From JAVBOO01 sp031550435 (GTDB taxonomy: Bacteria; Bacillota; Clostridia; Lachnospirales; WRAX01), in contig JAVBOO010000024.1 of NCBI GenBank assembly GCA_031550435.1, forward strand, positions 1-64,000: DNA of 64,000 nt. Reading direction: 5' to 3'. A program made the position numbers and the translations under genes. Positions 41,877-50,369 of the stretch are shown piece by piece. The first letter of the stretch is position 1; each line of letters opens with the position of its first letter. The notes beneath the pieces were generated by a model that was given only the letters and a program-made list of their open reading frames with translations, was not told where the DNA came from and did not search any database.

Positions 41877-41905
41877 ATTATAGTTTAAATACGAGCTTTC
41901 GTCAA
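41877..41905 (-). promoter_or_regulatory. rpmH: Strong sigma-A promoter of rpmH
   Basis: On the minus strand TTGACG (41900-41905) and a perfect TATAAT (41877-41882) are separated by exactly 17 bases. Confidence 0.88.
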
Positions 41906-42009
41906 GCAAAACATCAAATATTTTGGTAGGTACAAATTGCAAGTACAATTGCCGGACAAAAACAGTGCGCTATGGTTTTGGGTGCGCAAAAGATCTTGGT
42001 ACGTGCAGA

Positions 42010-42285
42010 ATTAATCGAACGGTTGCGCCCGAAAGTGACAACCGAAAGCATCCCACTCCGCATAAAGAAGTGTTGAAAATTGCGCACGAAACCCACTTTA
42101 GTGGGTTGAGCGAGCGGCGCTCTCCATTGAAAAATGGTGTTTTCCCATTTTCAATGGAAAGCCGCAAGGCGATTTTTCAACATGCCCCACAAAGGCCGTA
42201 TAACGGCCGTTGCGGACGAAGATGCGCGGATTAAATCAGCCGTGTATCCGTCCAAAGTGATCTGATCAGTGTTTACCTTGTTTCA
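42010..42285. repeat. Family C repeat, copy C2, interrupted by D1
   Basis: Left part (42010-42067) and right part (42188-42285) join to match C3 at 51441-51585: TCGAACGGTTGCGCCCG, then GGCCGTATAACGGCC, GATGCGCGGATTAAATCAG and GTGTTTACC at the end. Element D1 separates the halves. The whole gap 41906-42341 has no supported gene. Confidence 0.8.
42068..42187. mobile_element. Family D element, full copy D1 with target duplication
   Basis: A 120-bp element, ends AAGTGTTGAAAATTGC and GCGATTTTTCAACATGCCC. It contains CCCACTTTAGTGGG and a TCCATTGAAAA/TTTTCAATGGA palindrome. The flanks CATAAAG (42061-42067) and CACAAAG (42188-42194) repeat the single CACAAAG present in the empty site of C3. No coding capacity. 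Confidence 0.82.
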
Positions 42286-42341
42286 AAACCGGACTCGGTT
42301 CTTCACATGACCGGTTTGCAGATAAAGCCTCACGTCGCTCG

Positions 42342-43673
42342 TTATTCATCTTTAGCTTTACCTGCTTGGCCGGAATCATCTCGCCGCCTGTGTCCGAAAG
42401 GCTTTTGAAAGTTCTCGTTTTTCGTATCGCTCTTCATATCTTTTTTTATATCTTTTTTTACATCCTTTATTATATCCTTTTTTGTATCGCCTTTAGGATT
42501 GTTTTTCCGGCTCTTTTCGTTCGCGGCAGCAGGGTTTTCATCGTTTAAGGCGTTGTTTTGCCCTTTCGGATTTTTCGGCTTGCGAAACGGCTTTTTATGT
42601 TCTTTCTTTTGCGCTTCGTCCTGTTTTACCTCAGACTCGTCCGCTTTCTTCGATGCAAAATGTCTTTTTGGCTTGGCGGCTTTTGCCTCGGACTTTGTCT
42701 CAAACCTTACGTCAGATTTTGCTTCGGATTTTACTTCCGGCTTTACTTCCGGTTTTGCTTCAAATCTCGCTTCAAGTCTTGTGTCAGCCTTTGCTTCAAG
42801 TCTTGCGCCAAACTTTGACTCCGACCGTGTATCAATCTGCGAGGCCGCCTGTTCGGAAACAGATTTTTCGCGTTTCACGGCAGTGCTCGCCTTGCTCCTG
42901 GCATTTTGCTGATTCTTGGCTGCCGGTTGCTTGTCTTGCTGCCCCTGCTCTGCCGGCTTTGTCTGCTGTCGTTCGGGATTTTGCTTCGGCCTAGCTTTTT
43001 CAGGCTTTTGCCTGTCGGATTTTACAGACAGCTCTTCCCTTTCGGTCTGCCGAATTTGAACTTTTTCGGGTCGCTGCCGCTCCGTCCTTTCAAACTGCTT
43101 ATTCTGCGTTCTTTCCTGTTTTTGTTTTTCGGTGGCGGTATCAGGCTTTTGTCTGTCCTGCGTGTTGTCCGGCTTCTTGCGATACTGGTACTGATCCTTG
43201 TCCTGCCTTGTTTTATTAAGCTGCTGTTTGACCGGCTGCGTTTTCTGCTTCTGTTGCTTTTTTTTATCGGCATGTTTTAACCCGACTATCGTAAACGTCT
43301 CGTTAAAACTCGCCATTTTGCAGAATTTCAGATGAGTGTTCGCGTAATAGCCGTCGTCGTTGTTATAAATACCGGTCAAAATATCGTTTCGTTCGACATA
43401 AACTGTGTAGCGCTGATTATCTTTTTTGGGATACAGTATATATACGTAACCGTCGTCATTCATCAGATTTTTTTCCGCTATGTCGTTAAGCCTGCCGGTA
43501 ATTTCATCGATACTCATACCAAAAAACACTATCAGATCATATCGTTCCTTTGCCGCTTCAACATCAAAGTCCAAAGCGTCGAACTCGTGAACATCTTCCG
43601 GCTTGTTGATTATCAACTTGTCTTTATGACTGCTGATTCTCAGCTTGCTTATTATATTATCGTAATCATTCAT
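42342..43673 (-). CDS. Hypothetical protein, DUF3052-like domain plus Lys/Gln-rich tail
   Basis: A 443-residue protein. Residues 1-135 form a globular domain (YDLIVFFGMSIDEITGRLND, then GYVYILYPKK, then FNETFTIVGLKH) that resembles DUF3052, though I am not certain. Residues 136-443 are extremely rich in Lys, Gln, Glu and Arg, and probably disordered. They contain degenerate repeats of about 8 residues of the type RLEAKxEVK (about 285-335) and a KKDIIKDVKKDIKKDMKSD stretch (about 395-420). The tail is basic and suggests nucleic acid or ribosome binding (inference). No signal peptide. Confidence 0.75.
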   Translation of the reverse strand: MNDYDNIISKLRISSHKDKLIINKPEDVHEFDALDFDVEAAKERYDLIVFFGMSIDEITGRLNDIAEKNLMNDDGYVYILYPKKDNQRYTVYVERNDILTGIYNNDDGYYANTHLKFCKMASFNETFTIVGLKHADKKKQQKQKTQPVKQQLNKTRQDKDQYQYRKKPDNTQDRQKPDTATEKQKQERTQNKQFERTERQRPEKVQIRQTEREELSVKSDRQKPEKARPKQNPERQQTKPAEQGQQDKQPAAKNQQNARSKASTAVKREKSVSEQAASQIDTRSESKFGARLEAKADTRLEARFEAKPEVKPEVKSEAKSDVRFETKSEAKAAKPKRHFASKKADESEVKQDEAQKKEHKKPFRKPKNPKGQNNALNDENPAAANEKSRKNNPKGDTKKDIIKDVKKDIKKDMKSDTKNENFQKPFGHRRRDDSGQAGKAKDE

Positions 43674-43940
43674 GTTACCCTCCGAGAGGTTGCCCGTATA
43701 ACGGTTTCTGCAAAAATAGTTTTCAAAATTATAGTATTGCTCCCCGATTAAACCCTGCGGTCCAAAAGTGAATGCAGCGCGAATTCTGAGAAAAGTTAAA
43801 TTGTCGCCCTAACAGCCGCAGCTTCATTTCTTCGATCAGGCAAGGAAAATCGATATAATCAAAGCGTGCACCGGCGCATGTCTCCGCACTGCTGTCAATT
43901 ATAAACCGGTTAAACTAAAACGGCAATAGGAGATTTAACT
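43674..43940. repeat. Intergenic region with fragment of family A
   Basis: CCCCGATTAAACCCTGCGG (43742-43760) and TTAAATTGTCGCCC (43796-43811) are remnants of a family A copy. Nothing else is recognised in this gap. Confidence 0.5.
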
Positions 43941-45236
43941 TTACCTTCGCATTAATCCCGCGTAAGCCGCACCGAAAACCGTCGAATCTTCGGCGCTGAT
44001 AATATGAGGGTACAAACCGCGCTCCTTACTCAGGCAACCGGCTATATAATCCCGAAAATATTCTCTGAAACGGACAGATTTTGAGAACGTCGTGCCTTCG
44101 GCAGTCACGCAGACAGGAAAACGTTCGTCTGTTCCCTTGCCTGTCTTAAACATTATTCCCGCCAGTATAACAGCGCAGTATTTCGCGGCTCTTCGTATTA
44201 TGTTTTCCGCGATTATCCGCGCCGTCTCCCTGTCGCTTTTAGATGCAAAAATATTATAAAGCGTATTTTTAACATCGGCGCTCGCGGCAAAATCGTGAAC
44301 CTCCGCCGAACTCAGTTTTTTAAGCTCGACTGTATCGGGGCCAAAGTCAAAAACACCGTACTCTGCCGCAGCCTCCAGCACCTTATATGTCAGTCTGCCG
44401 AGATACGCTCCGGATACCGCCTTTTCAAGAAAATGCTCGCCGGGATTTTGACTTTCGGCATCCGCCGCTTCGTCAAGTTTACACCTTGAAAGAGGGATAT
44501 ACCCGCCAGCCTCTGTGTTGATTATCATTTTACCGGAAAGCGAAGTAACTTCTGCCCTTTTTTCTATATTGCGGCACTGTTCGTAATAGCAGGCGTTGAT
44601 CCCCGTGCCGAGCACAAAGCCCATATAATCGCTGTAGCGCGCGCTGTTCGAATGTGCCCTTCCCCCGAGCAGGCATGCTGTAGTATCGTTCAGAACAGCT
44701 ATGCTTTTTTGGGCGCGACAACCGAGACGCAGCAGTGCGGCGTTGAGATTTTCTCCGATTAGAGCTCCTTTAATATCTTGTACCCCCGATTCCTTGCTCA
44801 TACTGTTTATTCTCGCGTCAAGACCGGGCAGTATTTCCGCGCTGTACGAAAAGCAAAAACCTATATGCTCGCTTGCATCCGCTACGGGCATAACGCGGGA
44901 GGCAAGCTCATCAAAAAACTCAAGCCTTGTGATGATTTTGCCTGTTCCGGGCATCGGATAACGTTTCAAATACTCTATGCTTCCCTTCAAATCTTTGTCA
45001 AACCCGACAACTGCTACCCTAAAGTTCGTGCCTCCGGCATCAAGCGCTATGACTTTGCAATCCGATACGCTGCCGCAGTCAGTTATAAATGACGGTATCA
45101 TTTCGAGGCAGGACTTGCCTAAAAGACCGAGCTTCATCTCGTTTAAAAAATACTCGGTCTCTTCTTTAAAATTTACGCATTCGTGATGTATTCCGCTTTT
45201 AAAAAGAAAATCGTTTACTTTATCCCGCTTATCCAT
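43941..45236 (-). CDS. Hexokinase, eukaryotic-type fold
   Basis: A 431-residue hexokinase of the eukaryotic-type (Hexokinase_1/2) family. Phosphate-1 loop is ALDAGGTNFRVAVVG; the sugar site is FCFSYSAEI (substituting for FTFSFP) and the catalytic aspartate lies in AVLNDTTACLLGG; the glycine-rich GFVLGTGINACY and IINTEAGGY follow. Bacterial members occur in Clostridia, Bacteroides and spirochaetes. Substrate, probably glucose or another hexose, is not proven. Start ATG at 45236 with GGGAG; a second ATG at 45248 is possible. Confidence 0.88.
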   Translation of the reverse strand: MDKRDKVNDFLFKSGIHHECVNFKEETEYFLNEMKLGLLGKSCLEMIPSFITDCGSVSDCKVIALDAGGTNFRVAVVGFDKDLKGSIEYLKRYPMPGTGKIITRLEFFDELASRVMPVADASEHIGFCFSYSAEILPGLDARINSMSKESGVQDIKGALIGENLNAALLRLGCRAQKSIAVLNDTTACLLGGRAHSNSARYSDYMGFVLGTGINACYYEQCRNIEKRAEVTSLSGKMIINTEAGGYIPLSRCKLDEAADAESQNPGEHFLEKAVSGAYLGRLTYKVLEAAAEYGVFDFGPDTVELKKLSSAEVHDFAASADVKNTLYNIFASKSDRETARIIAENIIRRAAKYCAVILAGIMFKTGKGTDERFPVCVTAEGTTFSKSVRFREYFRDYIAGCLSKERGLYPHIISAEDSTVFGAAYAGLMRR

Positions 45237-45263
45237 TTTTTCTCCCATAACAAGGATTAAAAT

Positions 45264-45293
45264 GCGCGGTGTGCCGGCAGAGGCACACCGCGC
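45264..45293 (-). terminator. Terminator of the MacB-like operon
   Basis: A 12-bp perfect stem GCGCGGTGTGCC/GGCACACCGCGC with a six-base loop, followed on the minus strand by ATTTTAAT. It lies between the permease and the hexokinase gene. Confidence 0.65.
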
Positions 45294-45294
45294 T

Positions 45295-45352
45295 TATTAC
45301 TTCGGCAACAAAATATAGGAAAACGCTATATTTTGTCGTTCCCGCGGTAATG
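45295..45352. repeat. Family B repeat, short copy B6
   Basis: Starts TATTACTTCGGCAACAAAATATAGG and ends CTATATTTTGTCGTTCCCGCGGTAAT; ends are inverted repeats. Looks like an internally deleted 58-bp family B element. Confidence 0.75.
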
Positions 45353-45378
45353 TTACTTACACAGCGACACTTCGTTGA

Positions 45379-46764
45379 CTATTCTGTTCTTATAGCGTTT
45401 ATCGCGCTTATCCTCATTGCGCGTCTCGCCGGCATAAATCCGGAAATTAGCCCGATAAACGTTGCAAAGGCCAGAGCGGCGACTGCCAACCATACAGGTA
45501 TGACAGATATCGTCGTTGTCTCTGAATACATTTGCATAGGGATGATTGAAAGACCTTTAACGTTATTGAGTATGTAGGATACAAGATAACTCAGCCCTAT
45601 ACCGAACACCCCTCCCGCAAATCCTATAATCATCGATTCGAGAAGGAACAGCTTTCCGATATCGTTCAGTTTTGCTCCGATAACCTTCATAACGCCGATT
45701 TCCTTTGTGCGCTCGTATATTGACATAAGCATTGTATTTGCTATTCCGATTGCGGCGACAAACAGCGAAACACCGCCTATCGCGGCTAAAAGCATCTGAA
45801 GCCCGGCCATCATGTCAGTCATTCTTTTTACTTCCTCGGTCGGAGAGTAAGTATCGGTAAAACCGAGTTCCTTAATCTTTTCAACGACTTTTAAGGCGTT
45901 TTTCATATCGTCAACTTTGACCAGTGCCGTCTGATAGCCTTTTGTCTCGTTACCGCCTCTGGAACCGTTTGACTTTTCCCATTTTTGCTGATCCTTGGTG
46001 ATTTTTTGAACCTGGGCAATAGGCATGACCGAATAGTATGATCTCTCCCAGTCGTCCGACTGAGTCATAACGCCCATAACCTTAATTTTGTAGGTATCGG
46101 CTTTTTTCCCGGTCGTCTCACCGACAACCTTTTCGCCGTAGCTATAATCGTAGGACATTGTGAATCTGTCCTTCATCGGGTCAACGTTCGCCGCGGGAAC
46201 ATCCGACATGCCGCCGGAGTTTCCCGCAACCATAACTCCGCCTCCGTAAACCCTGACTCCGCCTCCTCCCCCCCTTTGTCTCGCGGATGTGAAGTTAAAC
46301 GCGGCCTGAGACGAAAAAACTATTGTATAGCCCTCACCCTCCTCAGGCAGCAAATCTCCCTGTTCGACCTTATAACCCATCGCTTCCATAGCCTCGGGAT
46401 ACATTCCTCTTATGCTTAGCCATGCGCTGTATTTCCCGGACACAAACTTATAGCCGGTCTCAATAATCGGAGTCGCGATAGTTACATGCGCCATATCGTT
46501 AAACTGTTTAATCATAGCGTCATCCAGCACGAGCGCGTCACTAGAACCACCGTTGTAACCCTGCCAGTTATATACTCTGATAATTGTGAGGTCGCCCCAC
46601 ATTTTCACTTGTTCTTCAAAGCTTACGTTTACTCCTATTCCGAGCGACACCATCGCCACAATTGCAGTTGTGCCGACCACAACGCCGAGAATCGTTAGGA
46701 AGGTGCGCAGTTTTCGCTTTAACAGGTTGCGAATACCCATTGATAATACATCAAGATTACTCAT
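45379..46764 (-). CDS. ABC transporter permease, MacB/FtsX type
   Basis: A 461-residue permease with four membrane helices: one near the N-terminus (RTFLTILGVVVGTTAIVAMV), and three at the C-terminus (about residues 325-450). Between lies a large extracellular MacB_PCD domain containing a Gly-rich segment GGGGGVRVYGGG. It is a half subunit acting with the ATPase at 49241-49975. Its start overlaps the end of the surface-protein gene by 8 bases. Confidence 0.92.
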   Translation of the reverse strand: MSNLDVLSMGIRNLLKRKLRTFLTILGVVVGTTAIVAMVSLGIGVNVSFEEQVKMWGDLTIIRVYNWQGYNGGSSDALVLDDAMIKQFNDMAHVTIATPIIETGYKFVSGKYSAWLSIRGMYPEAMEAMGYKVEQGDLLPEEGEGYTIVFSSQAAFNFTSARQRGGGGGVRVYGGGVMVAGNSGGMSDVPAANVDPMKDRFTMSYDYSYGEKVVGETTGKKADTYKIKVMGVMTQSDDWERSYYSVMPIAQVQKITKDQQKWEKSNGSRGGNETKGYQTALVKVDDMKNALKVVEKIKELGFTDTYSPTEEVKRMTDMMAGLQMLLAAIGGVSLFVAAIGIANTMLMSIYERTKEIGVMKVIGAKLNDIGKLFLLESMIIGFAGGVFGIGLSYLVSYILNNVKGLSIIPMQMYSETTTISVIPVWLAVAALAFATFIGLISGFMPARRAMRISAINAIRTE

Positions 46765-49228
46765 CCTGCTCCATACCCTTCTTTTTCTTCTTAACGAATA
46801 TTATAACAGCAGTGACAATTACGGCGACGAACACAACCGCACCGATTATTACGGGTACCAAGTGAGCCTTTACAAATCCGATAATACCTTTTGATTCTTC
46901 GCTTGTTTCGCCGGGTATATCGGATGGTATCGGCATTCCTTCTTTGCCGCCCATATCCATCGGCATAGCTTCGGTAACATCAACTGTGTATTCGTTTACG
47001 ATCTCTTTACGTTCTCCCGCATCATCGTCATAGGTCGCGATAAGCTTCAGTGTCTGCTTTCCTGTCATATTCGGAGTAATGGTCGCGTCATAGTAATCAT
47101 ATGAGCCAACGGCGAAGTTGCCGTAAATTATATCGGAACCGACTGTATCAAACCCTTCGCCCTCAAACTTGATTTTCAAGTTATTAAGCGTAACTTTTCC
47201 GGTATTTTGAATCTGGAAGTTAATATACATCGGCTGGTACTGCGGCTGTGACGGAGGGAGAAATACATCGCCTATATCGAGCTTGGAAGTCTGTTTAACA
47301 TTAATGCCGATGAGCTCGGTTGTTGAAATTGTGTTGCCTTCTTCGTCCTCATATTCGATAAGAACATTTATAATATAATTTTTCGGAGAAGCGTCCGGAA
47401 CGGTATACATTCTGAGGTGGTGCGATACTTCCCCTTTAGGATCAATTGAGTCCACAAAATATGTGTTGCTCATATTTACCGGTGTAAAAACGTTGCCCTT
47501 CGCTTGGGTTGTTTCGTTAACGGTGAAAACCGCTTTGATGTTCTTGACCGTCTTCGAGGCATGAGTATTCATAAATGTCACATCAAGATCAAACTCCTGG
47601 CCTGCTTGAACGATAATGGGATTCGCTTCATACTTGCTGATAATAATCTTGGGAGTACTCTTCTTGCTCGGCTCCTCTTCGTCGTCTTTTTCCGGATTGG
47701 AAACATTAATGCCTATGTATTGATTAAACTGCTCTTTTACGGCTGATCCGGACGAATCCGTCGTACCGTTTGAATACTCAAACGCGAAGCCGACCGTATA
47801 GCACTGTGTTTTTGCCTGTTCTGTCGGAGAAAGAGTAAATGAAACAGTTTTAGACTCTCCGATTTTAAGCGCAATGATCTGCTTTATACCTGCGGACTTC
47901 GGAACTATTGCGGCCGCGTCCGTCGGGGTCGATGTTATTTTTATGTCGGAAATATCTTTATTGCCCGTGTTTTTAACGGTTACACTGATAACCGCGGAAG
48001 CGTTCGGAGAAAACACCTGCGCCGGCTCGGTTATGCTGACAACCTCCAGCATCCCCTTTGCCGTTCCTGCCGTTTTCCCGATTACAGATACATAATACGT
48101 ATACTCCGAAGAATACGCTGTTCCGGCTTTGTCCGTATACGAAAGTATAAATTTAACGGGATACGAGCCCGACTGCATACTCGGGTTTGATGAAAGCTTA
48201 AAGCTTACATTCTGTACTCCGTTTTTATCAAGATTGTTGTAGTAAGCCGATGCCGAGCTGTTAGTAACGCTGATGCTGTCGGCAGAAAGCGCGGGCATTG
48301 CAAGCTGAACGTTGTTCGCGAGCACTCCGCTTGTATTCTTGATAACAGCGTTAATTGTAAACTCATCACCGGCATTGATTTTAGAATTTGAGACCGTAAA
48401 TCCGTCAAGTATAAGACGCGGCTTTTCTTCGGTCGTGCCTCCGTCGGGATTGGAAACCTTAACGAAGAATGAAGCTGTCATGTTGTGCTGCTTCTTGGCG
48501 GAATCAATATAGAGCAATTTTATGTTTACGGTATATGTGCCCGTTACTGTGTCCTTCGGGCAATATACGTTAAGCTTAATGATATCCGAGCTTCCTGCGC
48601 TGATAAGCCTGATAGCGTTTGACCCGTCCAGAAAAGTTGCGGTCAGCTCTTTGCTCGGTTCAACGGTCGCCGTAATCGATTCTGCCGCAGCCGTGCCGGC
48701 GTTCTTGATTCCGACGTTGACCGATATGCTGCCGCCAACCGTCGCGGACACGGCACCCGTCGGCCCCGTCATAACAAGCTCCGGCGCGAGATTCGGCGAA
48801 GGAGTCGGTGTTACGGCCGAACTGTCAGCCTTTACCGCGACATTAATGTCAAACGATGTATATGTACTGTCTGTGCCGGACGTATATTGAATGCGTATCG
48901 TGCCGGTCTGCGTCCCCGTTCCGTCCTCAGGGTATGTGACTACTCTTACGTCAAATGATTTTGTCTCCCCGGGGTTAATCGACCCTATGTTGTCGGTTAT
49001 CTCGACTCTCATAGTGCTCGATGTTCCCGATACGCCAACAAGGGTTGCAGCTGTATCCCCGTCGTTTTTAACTTGATACGACGTTACAAACTCTCCGCCG
49101 AGCGATACGGTGAAGTTCGCATTTCCCGTAATCTTTAAATTTGCTCCCGTCGCGGCATAAACATTTAGTACTCCAAACGACGTAAGTGCTACTATTATCG
49201 TCAATATTGCAGTAAATATTTTTCTCAT
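46757..49228 (-). CDS. Secreted, membrane-anchored CARDB-like repeat protein
   Basis: An 823-residue protein with an N-terminal signal peptide, about six tandem Ig-like beta domains (CARDB / NPCBM-associated / COG1361 S-layer-like; recurring blocks such as VKNTGNKDISDIKITS and FEYSNGTTDSS) and a C-terminal membrane helix (VPVIIGAVVFVAVIVTAVII) with a KKKKK stop signal. It lies between the ATPase and permease genes of a MacB-like ABC system and probably serves as its extracellular partner. Start ATG at 49228 with GAGGAG; a GTG three bases earlier is the alternative. Confidence 0.82.
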   Translation of the reverse strand: MRKIFTAILTIIVALTSFGVLNVYAATGANLKITGNANFTVSLGGEFVTSYQVKNDGDTAATLVGVSGTSSTMRVEITDNIGSINPGETKSFDVRVVTYPEDGTGTQTGTIRIQYTSGTDSTYTSFDINVAVKADSSAVTPTPSPNLAPELVMTGPTGAVSATVGGSISVNVGIKNAGTAAAESITATVEPSKELTATFLDGSNAIRLISAGSSDIIKLNVYCPKDTVTGTYTVNIKLLYIDSAKKQHNMTASFFVKVSNPDGGTTEEKPRLILDGFTVSNSKINAGDEFTINAVIKNTSGVLANNVQLAMPALSADSISVTNSSASAYYNNLDKNGVQNVSFKLSSNPSMQSGSYPVKFILSYTDKAGTAYSSEYTYYVSVIGKTAGTAKGMLEVVSITEPAQVFSPNASAVISVTVKNTGNKDISDIKITSTPTDAAAIVPKSAGIKQIIALKIGESKTVSFTLSPTEQAKTQCYTVGFAFEYSNGTTDSSGSAVKEQFNQYIGINVSNPEKDDEEEPSKKSTPKIIISKYEANPIIVQAGQEFDLDVTFMNTHASKTVKNIKAVFTVNETTQAKGNVFTPVNMSNTYFVDSIDPKGEVSHHLRMYTVPDASPKNYIINVLIEYEDEEGNTISTTELIGINVKQTSKLDIGDVFLPPSQPQYQPMYINFQIQNTGKVTLNNLKIKFEGEGFDTVGSDIIYGNFAVGSYDYYDATITPNMTGKQTLKLIATYDDDAGERKEIVNEYTVDVTEAMPMDMGGKEGMPIPSDIPGETSEESKGIIGFVKAHLVPVIIGAVVFVAVIVTAVIIFVKKKKKGMEQDE

Positions 49229-49240
49229 CACATACTCCTC

Positions 49241-49975
49241 TTATTCGTCTAGTTTATCCGCTTTTTCCGGCACTTCCTTCTCCGGCTTCATATTCCTCTC
49301 GATATTTTCGATATTTCCGTCTCTGATGTGAACAATAACGTCGGCAAAGGCTGCAAGTTCGAGGTTATGCGTTACCATAACAATCGTTTGTTTGTTTTTT
49401 TCGGCCATATCCTTCATGAGGTTTATCATCTCGTCTGTCGTCTTTGTATCCAGATTGCCCGTAGGCTCATCGGCAAATACAACCTGAGGATTATTCACAA
49501 ACGCTCTCGCTATACTGACTCTTTGTTGCTGTCCGCCGCTCATTTGAGAAGGTTTATGCCTGAATCTGTCCTCAAGCCCGACGTTCTTAAGCATTTCCAA
49601 AGCCGCCTTGTTCCGCTTTTTCCTCGATACCCGCCTGAATATAAGCGGCAGAGTAACGTTTTCAAGCGCGGTAAGTGTCGGAAGCAAATTATACGACTGA
49701 AAGACAAAGCCTATGTACTTCTGCCTGAATATCGCAAGCTGCTTCTCGCTCATGGACTCGACATGCTTCTTGTTAAAAACTATCGTTCCCTTCGTTGGTT
49801 TTTCGAGACCGGCAATCAGATTGAGCAGCGTCGATTTTCCCGAGCCGGACTTGCCGAGAAGGCAGTAAATCTTGCCCCGCTCAAAATCCAAAGAGACATC
49901 GTTGACCGCCACAATTTTTTCGTCGCCCATTTTATAGACTTTTCTGACATTCCGTAGCTCGATTACATTTTCCAA
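49241..49975 (-). CDS. ABC transporter ATP-binding protein, MacB/LolD type
   Basis: A 244-residue ATPase. Walker A LLGKSGSGKSTLLNLIAG, signature MSGGQQQRVSIARAF, Walker B VVFADEPTGNLD, H-loop MVTHN. It matches the MacB/LolD mechanotransmission group. The start is TTG at 49975 with GAGGTGG upstream. It is the first of three overlapping or closely spaced genes. Confidence 0.95.
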   Translation of the reverse strand: MENVIELRNVRKVYKMGDEKIVAVNDVSLDFERGKIYCLLGKSGSGKSTLLNLIAGLEKPTKGTIVFNKKHVESMSEKQLAIFRQKYIGFVFQSYNLLPTLTALENVTLPLIFRRVSRKKRNKAALEMLKNVGLEDRFRHKPSQMSGGQQQRVSIARAFVNNPQVVFADEPTGNLDTKTTDEMINLMKDMAEKNKQTIVMVTHNLELAAFADVIVHIRDGNIENIERNMKPEKEVPEKADKLDE

Positions 49976-50369
49976 AAAACCACCTCGATTTCAATGTGTG
50001 CGCCCGCAGGCCGGTTCTCTTCGCAGTTGCCGAGAAATTCCGACGAGACCGGACGCACCGCGTTACAGCCGTTTAAGCCGAAAACGGTCTTAAACGACCA
50101 TAGCTTTGCAAAAAGCTTCACACTCGCTCCCCACAAACTCATACGATATAATATAACATAAGTTCCTTTGAATATCCCGCAGTCAGACAAATTTAAGAAA
50201 ACTTAATATTTCCTTAACAATTATCCTTCTTGGCGCGGCCGAAAAATGGCGATAGAATCAACGCTAACCCTCTGCGTTATCCCCTCTAAACAACATTTGC
50301 GCGCAAAAAAACGGCCGGATTAACCGGCCGCCTGAATCACTTTTTGCTATTGCTTTTCTACCTATTTTA
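49976..50369. repeat. Intergenic region with palindrome E2 (50073-50097) and a terminator
   Basis: GTTTAAGCCGAAAACGG / TCTTAAAC (50073-50097) is a second copy of palindrome E. The terminator at 50305-50330 is listed separately. No gene is supported. The promoter of the ABC operon probably lies near 50140-50200, where AT-rich sequence is found. Confidence 0.6.
50305..50330 (-). terminator. Terminator of the XRE gene
   Basis: On the minus strand CGGCCGG-ttaat-CCGGCCG is followed by TTTTTTT. It lies 40 bases after the stop codon of the 50370-50987 gene. Confidence 0.88.

Noticed and set aside
41923..42234. Plus-strand frame of 103 codons through C2 and D1
   Set aside because: It is made entirely of repeat sequence; a similar string also appears at 20071-20259 because both contain element D.
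41750..42340. Replication origin next to rpmH
   Set aside because: No dnaA gene and no cluster of DnaA boxes; the gap is filled by the rpmH leader, promoter and repeats C2 and D1.
42499..43280. Several long hydrophobic plus-strand frames
   Set aside because: They are the complement of the Lys/Gln/Glu-rich tail of the 42342-43673 gene, which automatically gives Leu/Phe-rich translations.
47504..49076. Plus-strand frames opposite the CARDB-like protein
   Set aside because: Antisense shadows of a repetitive beta-domain gene, without starts with RBS or domains.
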